Source: Clostridia bacterium
Lineage (GTDB): Bacteria > Bacillota > Clostridia > Oscillospirales > CAG-272
NCBI GenBank assembly: GCA_900753285.1
Contig: CAADYN010000092.1
Location: 1 to 15,989, forward strand
Direction of reading: 5' to 3'
Length of the DNA: 15,989 bases
In this document: positions 1 to 6,607 of the stretch, one piece after another
How positions within the stretch are numbered: the first letter of the stretch is position 1
How the letters are laid out: every line of letters starts with the position of its first letter
Made by a program: the position numbers and the translations under genes
Notes under the pieces: generated by a model
The model's database searches: none
Told to the model about the DNA's origin: nothing
The model's input: the letters and a program-made list of their open reading frames with translations, nothing else

Positions 1-2145
1 CTCTCCGCATCCCTTTGCGATAAACTATCCGGGGAGCGGACGCTTTCTTTTTCCGTCCTTGCTTCCCGGTCGCAGTCACTTCGGGTCGGTATGACCGCGA
101 AGCTGGACGGGCAATTTTACAACATCGTCCGTGTATCCAAGAAGGTCACGGGCGGCTTTCCGATCACAACAGCGCAGTGCGAACACATCACCTATCTGCT
201 GAACGAGGAGCAGTATAACCTTGTGACCTTTGTTTTTGAAGGAACTCCGGCAGACGGTATGACGCAGCTGCTGTCCGGCACGCCGTTTTCTGTTGGCATA
301 ATCGAAGCGACCGGACGCGTGGAATGCGCCTTTACCGACCAAAGCCCACTCAGCCGCCGCAGCGCGCTCATGCGTTTCATTGACGCCTGCGGCTGCGAGG
401 TGGAATATGACGGGTACAAGATCAACCTGCGTAAGCATCGCGGGAGCACTATTCGCAAATCTTTGATGGACGGCGAAAACGTGACCGATCTGGCTGTGAC
501 CGTTGACAGTCGTGAGAACACGCAGTCTTGCGAAATTTCTCTCTTCAAAATGGCGGACCTGCAGGCGGGCGACGAGGTGAACATCACCTATACGCCGATG
601 GGTGTGAATGTGGACACGCGGATCATCAGCATCGAGTACGACCCGTTTTACCGCTACACCGTGCGAGTGGAGGTCGGCGACTATGTACCGAATCTGCTTG
701 CATCCACGGTGACACAGTTAGACCGAGTGCGGCAGGAGTTCAAAGCCGCGGACGGAAAACTGCTTTCCACTATTGAAACAATAGGCGGCAATCTTTCTTC
801 TGTCTCGCAGACAGCAAACAAGATAAACTGGCTCGTGAAATCAGGCACATCGGAGTCCGATTTCACCATGACCGACCGTGCCGTAAAGCTCGTCTCAGAT
901 AGGATCGATTTATCCGGTTATGTGACGATATCCGCTCTCGGAACAGCCGGAAAGACCACTATCAACGGTGCGAATATCACGACCGGAAAAATATCGGCTG
1001 ACCGAATAGATGTATCCACACTGAAGTTCAACAAGCTATATGCCGGTTCGTCATTTAATGTTGCAATCACTTCGTCCGGCACAGAAACGCTGTATATCGG
1101 CGGCGACGGCACATGGAACTATGATTATCTTAACGTTTTCGCCGACACGATACAGTTTAAGCAATTCAGTTCCGGCAGCACATCCATGCTCGTGATGGAC
1201 GTCGGAAGCCGTTGTTTGCGACCGAACGCCGACCGCTTCTGGGATCTCGGCAATGTTCTTTACGGTTTCGGAGCACTGTATATCGAAGATGTTTTATGCA
1301 GAAACGGAACGGGAAATTGCGGCTCTGATGCATATCCCTTTTCCGAAGGATTTATCAAAAAGCTGTATCTCGGCAAAAATTGCTATCTGACTGCTGACGG
1401 AGTGTCATTATGCGTCAACGGAACTGCAATCGGCGGTGAGAGCAAAATTTCAAAACTGTACGCGGGAACTACGACCTATTATGCCGAACTCAATTCGTCA
1501 TATGCTTTTGTTCCGTCCACTGTGACTTATGACTTCACTCTCGGCTCATCTTCATATCCGTGGAAAAAAGCGTATATCACAAAACTGTACCTGAACGGAA
1601 CGGAATTCACTCCGCAGACAGTAGACGCAAGCAAAATATCATATTCCTCTTTGATTTACGCGTCACTTAACGCATCAAAGCAGTTTATTCCGTCAGGGAC
1701 AGGTTATTATCTTGGCAGTTCTACATACCCTTGGCAATACGCGTACATTACCAACCTTTACCTGAACGGCACGAAATTCGATCCCACTTCAATCGGAACG
1801 GATATGTCCGGCAAAGAGTTCAAGATGGGCGGTTCTTCTTCCTATTACATAACAGCGACCAAATCAAGAGAGCTCCGCCCCAACAGTTCTTCAACCGCAA
1901 ATCCATTCTATCTCGGAACACTGACCGACTATTGGCACTATGCGTACATCGGTTCAAATACTGTAAAACTCGGCTCTACGGTAAATTCCAGAATAGGCTT
2001 CTTTGTCGGAACGCCCATTGTCCGCCAGACACTCAGCACTACCTCGCAGAATATGAGTTATTCCGCAGCGACCGCATCAAACTATCTGAAAATACTGAAC
2101 AACTTAGTCGGCATACTCGTGAAGTATGGACTTATAGGAACTTAA
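1..2145 (+). CDS. Phage tail / receptor-binding fibre protein (5'-partial)
   Basis: The frame is open to the left edge of the window. The 30 codons before the ATG at 91 (for example LSGERTLSFSVLA) read as normal tail-protein sequence, so that ATG is internal and the true start is upstream. The first 220 or so residues resemble the siphovirus tail-associated/prophage tail family: mixed beta sequence with a run such as DEVNITYTPMGV and then VEVGDYVPN. A short linker with coiled-coil character follows (LLASTVTQLDRVRQEF), then the segment DRIDLSGYVTISAL, which is common in fibre stalks of clostridial phages. The C-terminal half is built from repeated LG-x(5)-W modules (see the repeat entry) and probably contacts the host surface. 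It heads the run into the lysis genes, with only 10 bases to the next gene. The structural role is well supported; the receptor is unknown. Confidence 0.85.
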   Translation, partial: LSASLCDKLSGERTLSFSVLASRSQSLRVGMTAKLDGQFYNIVRVSKKVTGGFPITTAQCEHITYLLNEEQYNLVTFVFEGTPADGMTQLLSGTPFSVGIIEATGRVECAFTDQSPLSRRSALMRFIDACGCEVEYDGYKINLRKHRGSTIRKSLMDGENVTDLAVTVDSRENTQSCEISLFKMADLQAGDEVNITYTPMGVNVDTRIISIEYDPFYRYTVRVEVGDYVPNLLASTVTQLDRVRQEFKAADGKLLSTIETIGGNLSSVSQTANKINWLVKSGTSESDFTMTDRAVKLVSDRIDLSGYVTISALGTAGKTTINGANITTGKISADRIDVSTLKFNKLYAGSSFNVAITSSGTETLYIGGDGTWNYDYLNVFADTIQFKQFSSGSTSMLVMDVGSRCLRPNADRFWDLGNVLYGFGALYIEDVLCRNGTGNCGSDAYPFSEGFIKKLYLGKNCYLTADGVSLCVNGTAIGGESKISKLYAGTTTYYAELNSSYAFVPSTVTYDFTLGSSSYPWKKAYITKLYLNGTEFTPQTVDASKISYSSLIYASLNASKQFIPSGTGYYLGSSTYPWQYAYITNLYLNGTKFDPTSIGTDMSGKEFKMGGSSSYYITATKSRELRPNSSSTANPFYLGTLTDYWHYAYIGSNTVKLGSTVNSRIGFFVGTPIVRQTLSTTSQNMSYSAATASNYLKILNNLVGILVKYGLIGT
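1441..1800 (+). repeat. Two degenerate tandem modules in the tail-fibre C-terminus
   Basis: Two units start with the residues SKIS (DNA 1441 and 1630) and are 63 and 57 residues long. Each carries LGSSxYPW (1540 and 1711) followed by AYITxLYLNGTxF. Looser relatives of the LG...W core occur before (DLGNVLYGFG, about 1240) and after (LGTLTDYWHYAYIG, about 1915). This modular build is typical of phage fibre tips and suggests growth or exchange by recombination. The repeats are seen at protein level; the DNA has diverged. Confidence 0.75.
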
Positions 2146-2155
2146 CGGAGGATTT

Positions 2156-2512
2156 ATGCAGCTAAAAACAATTGTACTGGCAGCGCCTGCACTCGGTAAG
2201 CTGTCGGCGGGAGACCTTGAACTTCGCTTAGCGTACAAGTTAAAAAATCTCGTTTCCATGTTACAAAAAGACGTGGACTTTTTTATTGAGCAGAGACAGA
2301 AAATCTTTGAAAAATACGGAACGGCGCAAAAAGACGGAACATTTGCGTTTGATAATGATGGAGAGAAAAAAGCATCGCTTGAACTTGAAGCGCTTCTCGA
2401 CATGGAAGTTGAAGCAGAATATCAGACTTTAGAAATTCCAGTCACGGAAGACTTGCGGCTGTCTGTGCATGACATTGACGCGCTTACGCCGTTTATTTGC
2501 TTTACAGAATGA
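2156..2512 (+). CDS. Small phage tail-region protein, function unknown
   Basis: A 118-residue soluble protein that starts 10 bases after the fibre stop, behind a strong GGAGG ribosome binding site. The first 20 residues are hydrophobic and alanine-rich (LKTIVLAAPALGKL) but polar residues soon follow, so I read it as a packed helix and not a signal peptide. Residues 25-60 are a charged helical stretch (KNLVSMLQKDVDFFIEQRQKIFEKYG), and the C-terminal 35 residues look like beta structure. Size, position between fibre and holin, and layout recall the DUF1617-like small proteins of Gram-positive siphoviruses. That link is from memory and weak. It overlaps no neighbour and is probably co-transcribed with the tail and lysis genes. 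Confidence 0.75.
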   Translation: MQLKTIVLAAPALGKLSAGDLELRLAYKLKNLVSMLQKDVDFFIEQRQKIFEKYGTAQKDGTFAFDNDGEKKASLELEALLDMEVEAEYQTLEIPVTEDLRLSVHDIDALTPFICFTE

Positions 2513-2523
2513 AAGGAGACAAC

Positions 2524-2943
2524 ATGAAACAGATTTGGAATACTATTCAGTTTACTCTTGCTGCTGCAGGCGGCTTTTGCGGTTGGTTTTTCGGAGGAGC
2601 GGACGGGTTTATGTATGCTTTGATTGCCTTTGTAGTCATCGACTACATTACCGGCGTCATGTGCGCGATTGCGGATAAATCTCTGTCGTCCGCTATAGGT
2701 TTCAAAGGCATTTGCCGCAAGGTGCTTATTTTTGCGCTGGTTGGGGTAGGACATATCCTTGATACACAGGTCATCGGCAACGGCTCCGTGACGAGAACAG
2801 CGGTCATCTTTTTCTACATTTCAAATGAGGGCGTTTCAATTATTGAGAACGCGGTTCATCTCGGACTTCCTGTTCCAAAGAAGCTGAAGGATGTATTGGA
2901 GCAGCTTCATGAACGCAGCGAGAAAGAAGACAGCGAGAAATGA
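2524..2943 (+). CDS. Phage holin, TcdE/phi-Cph1 type
   Basis: A 139-residue membrane protein that would form the lesions letting endolysin reach the cell wall. Three hydrophobic segments are visible: about residues 7-38 (AAAGGFCGWFFGG, then ALIAFVVIDYITGVM), about 60-77 (VLIFALVGVGHIL) and about 84-105 (TRTAVIFFYISNEGVSIIENA). The motif DYITGV and the FxYISNEG-xSIIENA block are hallmarks of the Phage_holin_4_1 (TcdE/BlyA) family. The C-terminus is charged and cytoplasmic (KEDSEK). I chose the ATG at 2524 and not the upstream one at 2497 because AAAGGAG lies just ahead of it and homologues begin with MK-x-hydrophobic. The stop overlaps the amidase start (ATGA, 2940-2943), a translationally coupled lysis cassette. 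Confidence 0.9.
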   Translation: MKQIWNTIQFTLAAAGGFCGWFFGGADGFMYALIAFVVIDYITGVMCAIADKSLSSAIGFKGICRKVLIFALVGVGHILDTQVIGNGSVTRTAVIFFYISNEGVSIIENAVHLGLPVPKKLKDVLEQLHERSEKEDSEK

Positions 2944-2979
2944 GTAATAGTCCGCTTGTCAGTTATACAAGGCTTAGTC

Positions 2980-3075
2980 CTGAGGATACTCTGAATAAAA
3001 TCGGATTTTTGCGATAAAAAGCTAAAATATAGGGGTTTTTATCGCAAAAATAACCTTTAATCAGAGGCTTCCTTA
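2980..3075 (+). mobile_element. Hairpin insertion element, copy 1 (in the amidase gene)
   Basis: The core (2984-3071, 88 bp) is flanked by CTGA and CTTA, which look like a decayed 4-bp target duplication of CTAA. An original CTAA would restore the codons SPNH, which is what I expect from related amidases. Structure: outer arms CTCTGA/TCAGAG (2989-2994/3061-3066) and a perfect 15-bp inner stem (3006-3020 with 3036-3050) around a 15-base loop rich in A and G. It differs from copy 2 at one base of the 88 (3058). It carries no gene, so it must be moved by an enzyme encoded elsewhere. Confidence 0.85.
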
Positions 3076-3661
3076 CCACTCCGGGCAGCGCACACACAGC
3101 ATCGACCGAATCACGCCCCACTGTGTTGTCGGTCAATGTACCGTTGAAGCTCTGGGAGATATATTTCTTCCGGCATCGAGGAAGGCAAGCTCCAACTACG
3201 GCATTGGCGCGGACGGCAGAGTCGGGATGTATGTTGAGGAAAAGAACCGCTCGTGGTGTTCCTCAGACGAAACCAATGACCAACGTGCGGTAACAATCGA
3301 ATGCGCGTCTGACGACACTGAGCCGTATGCATTCAATGATGTTGTTTACAACAGGCTCGTGGAGCTTTGTATCGATATCTGCAAGCGCAACGGCAAAACA
3401 AAGCTGCTTTGGCTCGGCGATAAGAAAAAAACGGTCAACTATACCCCGAAATCGGACGAGATGGTGCTGACCGTCCACAGATGGTTTGCGAACAAGAGCT
3501 GTCCCGGCGACTGGATGTATGAACGGCTTGAATGCTTGGCAAAGGAAGTTACAGATGCATTAACAGAAACGCCGCTTGACAATAATGCTGCTGACTGGTC
3601 AAAAAAAGAAGTAAATTGGGCTTTGCGGAACGGTATTCTCAAAGGAGACGAACGAGGAGAT

Positions 3662-3757
3662 CTAAGGATACTCTGAATAAAATCGGATTTTTGCGATAAA
3701 AAGCTAAAATATAGGGGTTTTTATCGCAAAAATAACCTTAAATCAGAGGCTTCCTAA
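3662..3757 (+). mobile_element. Hairpin insertion element, copy 2 (in the amidase gene)
   Basis: The core (3666-3753, 88 bp) is flanked on both sides by an exact CTAA (3662-3665 and 3754-3757). Removing the core and one CTAA gives GAT CTA ATG CTC, restoring the amidase reading GDLML. The inner stem is 3688-3702 with 3718-3732. It has the same orientation as copy 1, 682 bp away, so the two form a direct repeat that could delete the middle of the gene by homologous recombination. The exact length of the duplication (2, 3 or 4 bp) is not certain; 4 bp of type YTAA fits copies 2 and 3 exactly. Confidence 0.88.
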
Positions 3758-3890
3758 TGCTCCACAGTCCGGTGACACGGGAGCAGTTTTGTGTGATGCT
3801 GAAGAGGTATCATGATTTGATTTATCCGCCGCAGCTGAATAAATCGCCAAAAACTGTGGAAAATAATTCAAGAAAAGGAGCGTGATAGTT

Positions 3891-4151
3891 TTGGAGATAC
3901 GCGTGAGAGACGACAGGCAGCTGGTTGAAGTTTGGCTGAGCAATGCGGAGAAAAAGGATACGTCTCTGCGTGAGGGACTGAAACGCCTATATGAGGAATA
4001 CAAGAAGAAAAAATATCTGGTTGCGGTTTTTGAGTCCGGCGAAGGGGATCTCTATCAGTCGACTTTGGAGCTGCTTTCATACAACAAAAAGCGATGCGCA
4101 GAGATAGAAGTTAATCGTGAAAAACAGCGCACAGCGATAAACACAGGATAA
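3891..4151 (+). CDS. Small conserved phage protein downstream of endolysin, function unknown
   Basis: A small, highly charged protein of 86 residues, probably all helical: VRDDRQLVEVWLSNAEKKD, then LREGLKRLYEEYKKKKYLVAVFESG, then a basic C-terminal helix. I recognise this type as a short conserved protein that sits after the amidase in prophages of gut Clostridia, but know no function for it. Two starts compete. GTG at 3882 overlaps the amidase stop but is one base from the AGGAG at 3876-3880. TTG at 3891 is 10 bases from it, a much better distance, and gives MEIRVRDD, so I prefer TTG. It is followed at once by a terminator, so it ends the late transcript. Confidence 0.7.
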   Translation: MEIRVRDDRQLVEVWLSNAEKKDTSLREGLKRLYEEYKKKKYLVAVFESGEGDLYQSTLELLSYNKKRCAEIEVNREKQRTAINTG

Positions 4152-4155
4152 CAGC

Positions 4156-4188
4156 GGCGGGATGGAGCGTTTTCCCGTCTTTTCTTTT
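4156..4188 (+). terminator. Rho-independent terminator of the phage late operon
   Basis: A stem GGCGGGA (4156-4162) pairs with TCCCGTC (4173-4179) with one G-U pair around a 10-base loop, followed by TTTTCTTTT. It lies 4 bases after the stop of the small phage gene and separates the late genes from the integrase promoter. Confidence 0.75.
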
Positions 4189-4209
4189 GCATTTGTTATC
4201 ATACGCCAC

Positions 4210-4238
4210 TTGATATGTTCAAAATAATATGTTACAAT
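4210..4238 (+). promoter_or_regulatory. Sigma-A promoter of the serine recombinase
   Basis: TTGATA (4210-4215), a 17-base spacer and TACAAT (4233-4238) with an extended -10 TG one base ahead. Transcription would start near 4245, leaving a leader of about 57 bases that ends in GAAGGAGG ahead of the ATG at 4302. The quality of the match implies that the recombinase is expressed independently of the phage late genes. No operator palindrome was seen around it. Confidence 0.75.
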
Positions 4239-4301
4239 GATATCTGTAAGCACGAACACAAAAGACAGATATTAATGAAACAATGAAGGAGGTACGTCGT
4301 T

Positions 4302-6467
4302 ATGACAGAAACCTTTGACATAGCGGGTTACGTCCGTATTTCCGTGGATGATGAAAAGAATCAGAAAAATATTTCAATCGAGAACCAAAAAGCCATCATC
4401 GAGGATTACGTCAACACCCGTTTTCCCGGCAGTACGCTGACATTTTTCGAGGATCGCGACCGCTCCGGCTATACTTTTGAACAGCGTGAAGGCTATCAGG
4501 AAATGCGCCGAGGGCTGATGAGTCACAAGTATGACATTCTCGTCATCAAGGACTTCTCACGATTCTCACGCCGCAACTCACGAGGACTGGTGGAGCTTGA
4601 GGATTTGCGCGACGCGGGAGTCCGTATCATTTCCATCGGGGACTACATCGACTTTCCGAACGATGACGACTGGCTGAAGATACAGTTCCAGTTTGTCATC
4701 AATGAAATGCCCGTCACCGACACATCAAAAAAGGTGCGCAATGTCATAAAGAGACGGCAGGCGGACGGGGAGTGGCTGTGCGCGGCTCCTTACGGCTACA
4801 TTATAAACAAGCGCAAGGAATTTGAAATCGTCCCGACGGAAGCGGAAACCGTGCGGCAGATATTCAAGCTCTACAACTGCGACGGATGGGGATACAAGAA
4901 AATAGCAAACTACCTTACCGACGAAGGAGTTCCCACACCGCGAATGTCCGAGAGAATGCGTAAGGAAGCGGACGGGCAGGAATACAACCGACAGGTCAAA
5001 CCTGCGTGGGCAATCGTTACTGTTCAGGGAATTTTAGACAACGACTTCTACATCGGTACGCTTCGACAAGGCAAATACACCCGCGCAAAAATCAACGGCA
5101 AGGATGTCAAGCGTGACGACGGAGAGCATATCGTCATTGAAAATCATCATCAGGCAATCATTGACTACCGCACCTTTGCTACCACCATGGCTCTGCGCGA
5201 GAAACGGACACGGAGCAACTATCGCGGAATCAAAATCAACGACAATGTTTACTCCGGCTTTCTGAAATGCGGCGACTGCGGCAGTCCGATGTTCTCCATG
5301 AGCCGAAAGGACTTAAAGCCTGCCTACACCTGCGGAACATACCACCGACGCGGCATAAAAGGCTGTACAAGCCACCACATCTGCGTAGAAAAGCTCGATG
5401 AACTGCTCAAAATCTATGTGGAAAAGCTGATGGAAAACTCTGCATCCATGATAGAGGAGCTGAACCGCGACCTTGCAAAAGAGAACGACAACATTGCCGA
5501 AACCGAGCAGTCCGCCGACCACCTTGCCGAGATACTGGACGACCTCATGGAGGAAATGCGTATCACCAAACGACAGCGTATCCGCGAAATCATGAAAAAG
5601 CCGGAGCAGGAAGAGATGATTGAAGCGACATACGATGAAATGGAAGCGGAGCTGCAAAAGAAAATCGACGGTTTGAACCACCAAATCGACATCTTATCCG
5701 ACAAGCGGAACACCTATATTCGAGTCAACCGCGCCGCAAAGACTGCTCTTGAAGTGTTCGACGATATTCTCCACAAGGACAAGCTCGAACGAAATGATTT
5801 AGAGCTGCTCATCGACCGGATTCTGGTTTACGAAGACCACCTCGAAATCAAGCTGCAAGCGGACATTGATTCACTTCTGCACTGCGGAACGATAGAAGAA
5901 TGCAGAAAGGAGATTTCCGCGGCAAATTTTAATTTCGGCACGGGAAACATCGAAAATACAATAAGCCAGTCCTCAAAAAACCACGGGGACAAGGTTTTCC
6001 GTGTCAATGTTGTCAGTAACGGCGACCCGCTGGAGATATACACAGACCGCGAAGGGGAAGTCATATTCAAGAAATACTCGCCCATCGGAGAGCTGTCTTC
6101 CTTTGCCGCGCAGTATGCCGAGACGCTTTACAAGACCTGCAATCTCGAAGTTGTGATATGCGACAGAGACGCTGTTATTGCCTGCGCGGGTGTGCCGAAG
6201 AGAGAGTACATCGACAAAAAGCTCAGCGAAGAAGCCGAAAACGCCATCGAGACGCGACAGCTTTACTCATCAGCAGCTGGTGACGGATTCTCTCTCATAG
6301 ACGGCGGCGCTCCTGTCGGTTGTCTTATGCCGATTATCACCGAGGGAGACATAGCAGGCTGCGTTGCGTCAATCCACCTCTCCGACAGCGGCAGACTTGA
6401 GCCTGAGCTTGAGGCAAAGCTGATTCAGACCGCGGCAGGATTCTTAGGCAAGCAGCTCGAAAGCTGA
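4302..6467 (+). CDS. Large serine recombinase (phage integrase) fused in frame to the SpoVT C-terminal part
   Basis: A 721-residue protein. Residues 6-150 are the serine resolvase catalytic domain: YVRISVDD with nucleophile Ser14, DRDRSGY, and VIKDFSRFSRR. Residues about 160-290 are the Recombinase domain (PYGYI; GWGYKKIANYLTDEG; PAWAIVTVQGILDN). Residues 315-360 form a zinc ribbon with C323, C326, C344 and C355. Residues 375-480 are a long coiled coil as in integrases that use it to control excision. Residues 485-573 (ILVYEDHLEIKL...FRVNVVSN) end the recombinase. From G574 (GDPLEIYTDREGEVI) to the end the sequence is SpoVT: the rest of the AbrB-like hairpin, then the GAF-like sensory domain. 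The start has a strong GGAGG site. The gene lies at the prophage edge, as integrases do. The fusion is best explained by integration within spoVT. Whether the hybrid protein is active, and what the C-terminus is in the free phage, cannot be seen here. Confidence 0.93.
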   Translation: MTETFDIAGYVRISVDDEKNQKNISIENQKAIIEDYVNTRFPGSTLTFFEDRDRSGYTFEQREGYQEMRRGLMSHKYDILVIKDFSRFSRRNSRGLVELEDLRDAGVRIISIGDYIDFPNDDDWLKIQFQFVINEMPVTDTSKKVRNVIKRRQADGEWLCAAPYGYIINKRKEFEIVPTEAETVRQIFKLYNCDGWGYKKIANYLTDEGVPTPRMSERMRKEADGQEYNRQVKPAWAIVTVQGILDNDFYIGTLRQGKYTRAKINGKDVKRDDGEHIVIENHHQAIIDYRTFATTMALREKRTRSNYRGIKINDNVYSGFLKCGDCGSPMFSMSRKDLKPAYTCGTYHRRGIKGCTSHHICVEKLDELLKIYVEKLMENSASMIEELNRDLAKENDNIAETEQSADHLAEILDDLMEEMRITKRQRIREIMKKPEQEEMIEATYDEMEAELQKKIDGLNHQIDILSDKRNTYIRVNRAAKTALEVFDDILHKDKLERNDLELLIDRILVYEDHLEIKLQADIDSLLHCGTIEECRKEISAANFNFGTGNIENTISQSSKNHGDKVFRVNVVSNGDPLEIYTDREGEVIFKKYSPIGELSSFAAQYAETLYKTCNLEVVICDRDAVIACAGVPKREYIDKKLSEEAENAIETRQLYSSAAGDGFSLIDGGAPVGCLMPIITEGDIAGCVASIHLSDSGRLEPELEAKLIQTAAGFLGKQLES
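6018..6042 (+). other. Probable attachment-site junction (prophage/spoVT)
   Basis: Here the protein changes from recombinase-type sequence to SpoVT sequence beginning GDPLEI, which lies near residue 31 of Bacillus SpoVT as I recall it. The crossover should be in or just before the GGCGACCCGCTGGAG stretch (6021-6035). Serine integrases share only a very short core between the two ends, so it cannot be pinned down without the left end of the prophage. Confidence 0.6.
6021..6467 (+). pseudogene. spoVT: 3' part of interrupted host spoVT (forespore transcription regulator)
   Basis: The last 148 codons of the recombinase frame match SpoVT from about residue 31 to its usual end near 178: GDPLEIYTDREGEVIFKKYSPIGEL completes the swapped-hairpin AbrB fold, and ICDRDAVIACAGVPKREYI, PIITEGDIAG and TAAGFLGKQLE are the GAF-like C-terminal domain. 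The first half of the AbrB domain, with the basic DNA-contacting residues (LGRVVIPKEIRRTLRI-type), is missing and is expected at the left end of the prophage. SpoVT in Bacillus acts in the forespore under sigma-G. Here the DNA-binding half is separated from the sensor half, so no normal SpoVT can be made unless the prophage leaves. Confidence 0.8.
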
Positions 6468-6537
6468 ACACTAAAGCTATCTTCCTTGCCTCGCAAGCAG
6501 CTCGAAAGCTGAAATTTACAGTTATCTTCCTCGTCTC
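6448..6537 (+). repeat. 45-bp tandem duplication over the spoVT stop
   Basis: Two units of 45 bp (6448-6492, 6493-6537) both begin GCAAGCAGCTCGAAAGCTGAA and end with CTATCTTCCTTGCCTC or TTATCTTCCTCGTCTC. The first unit contains the last codons and stop of spoVT; the second is non-coding. A third unit is hinted at by GCAA at 6538. The units have diverged mainly in the middle, so the duplication is not very recent. Confidence 0.75.
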
Positions 6538-6553
6538 GCAAAACGAAAAAAAT

Positions 6554-6594
6554 ACACCGGAGTCTCACATCAACGCAAGATTCCGGTGTTTTTT
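6554..6594. terminator. Bidirectional terminator between spoVT and the esterase operon
   Basis: ACACCGGAGTCT (6554-6565) pairs with AGATTCCGGTGT (6578-6589), 12 bp with one G-U, followed by a run of six T on the plus strand. On the minus strand the stem is followed by the complement of the A run 6545-6552. It therefore serves both the plus-strand spoVT end and the minus-strand esterase, which stops at 6608. Confidence 0.85.
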
Positions 6595-6607
6595 CTATAT
6601 AATTAAA

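Larger units (their letters stand above)
2940..3885 (+). pseudogene. N-acetylmuramoyl-L-alanine amidase (endolysin), split by two hairpin insertions
   Basis: The gene starts at the ATG overlapping the holin stop and reads MSNSPLVSYTRLSP (2940-2981). It is then interrupted by element copy 1, which brings a stop at 3015. The reading resumes at 3074 with HSGQRTHSIDRITPHCVVG and runs to GDERGDL (3664), where copy 2 interrupts it with a stop at 3674. It resumes again at 3757 (MLHSPVTREQF) and ends with TGA at 3883-3885. Joined, the pieces give about 253 residues, a normal length. The Amidase_2 zinc ligands are visible (His of TPHCVVG, His and Cys of VHRWFANKSCPG), and the C-terminus has an SLH-like cell-wall module (WALRNGILKG...TREQF). 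Each insertion adds 92 bp, so it also shifts the frame. The middle piece alone could start at ATG 3227 but would lack the first zinc ligand and part of the SLH-like module. Confidence 0.9.
1..6020 (+). mobile_element. Right-hand end of an integrated prophage (left end outside window)
   Basis: All genes here read on the plus strand in classical siphovirus late order: tail/fibre, small tail-region protein, holin, endolysin, small protein, then an integrase with its own promoter. The right boundary is placed where the integrase frame changes from recombinase sequence to host SpoVT sequence (about 6018-6025). The left boundary, capsid, packaging and regulatory genes lie outside the window. The endolysin is disrupted twice, so lytic growth is doubtful. 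The assignment to a phage is firm; the exact right boundary is inferred from protein homology and not from a paired att repeat. Confidence 0.88.

Noticed and set aside
91..93. ATG at 91 as the start of the tail protein
   Set aside because: The frame is open for 30 codons to the window edge, those codons read like tail-protein sequence, and no Shine-Dalgarno site precedes the ATG.
1731..2165. 144-codon plus-strand frame overlapping the end of the fibre gene
   Set aside because: It lies in another frame of the well-supported fibre gene and its translation has no repeat or family features. It overlaps the next gene's start without a ribosome binding site.
2980..3075. Hairpin elements as rho-independent terminators
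   Set aside because: The inner stem is followed by AAAAATAACC on the plus strand and not by a T run, and the elements have defined ends with target repeats, which fits insertion better. The complementary strand likewise lacks a proper T tract after the stem.
3227..3676. Stand-alone gene of 149 codons starting at ATG 3227
   Set aside because: It is the middle piece of the split amidase. Coding similarity extends upstream to 3074, and the last four codons belong to the inserted element.
2980..3757. CRISPR array or REP cluster
   Set aside because: Only three copies in 16 kb, two of them 682 bp apart with gene sequence between; no regular spacers and no cas genes.
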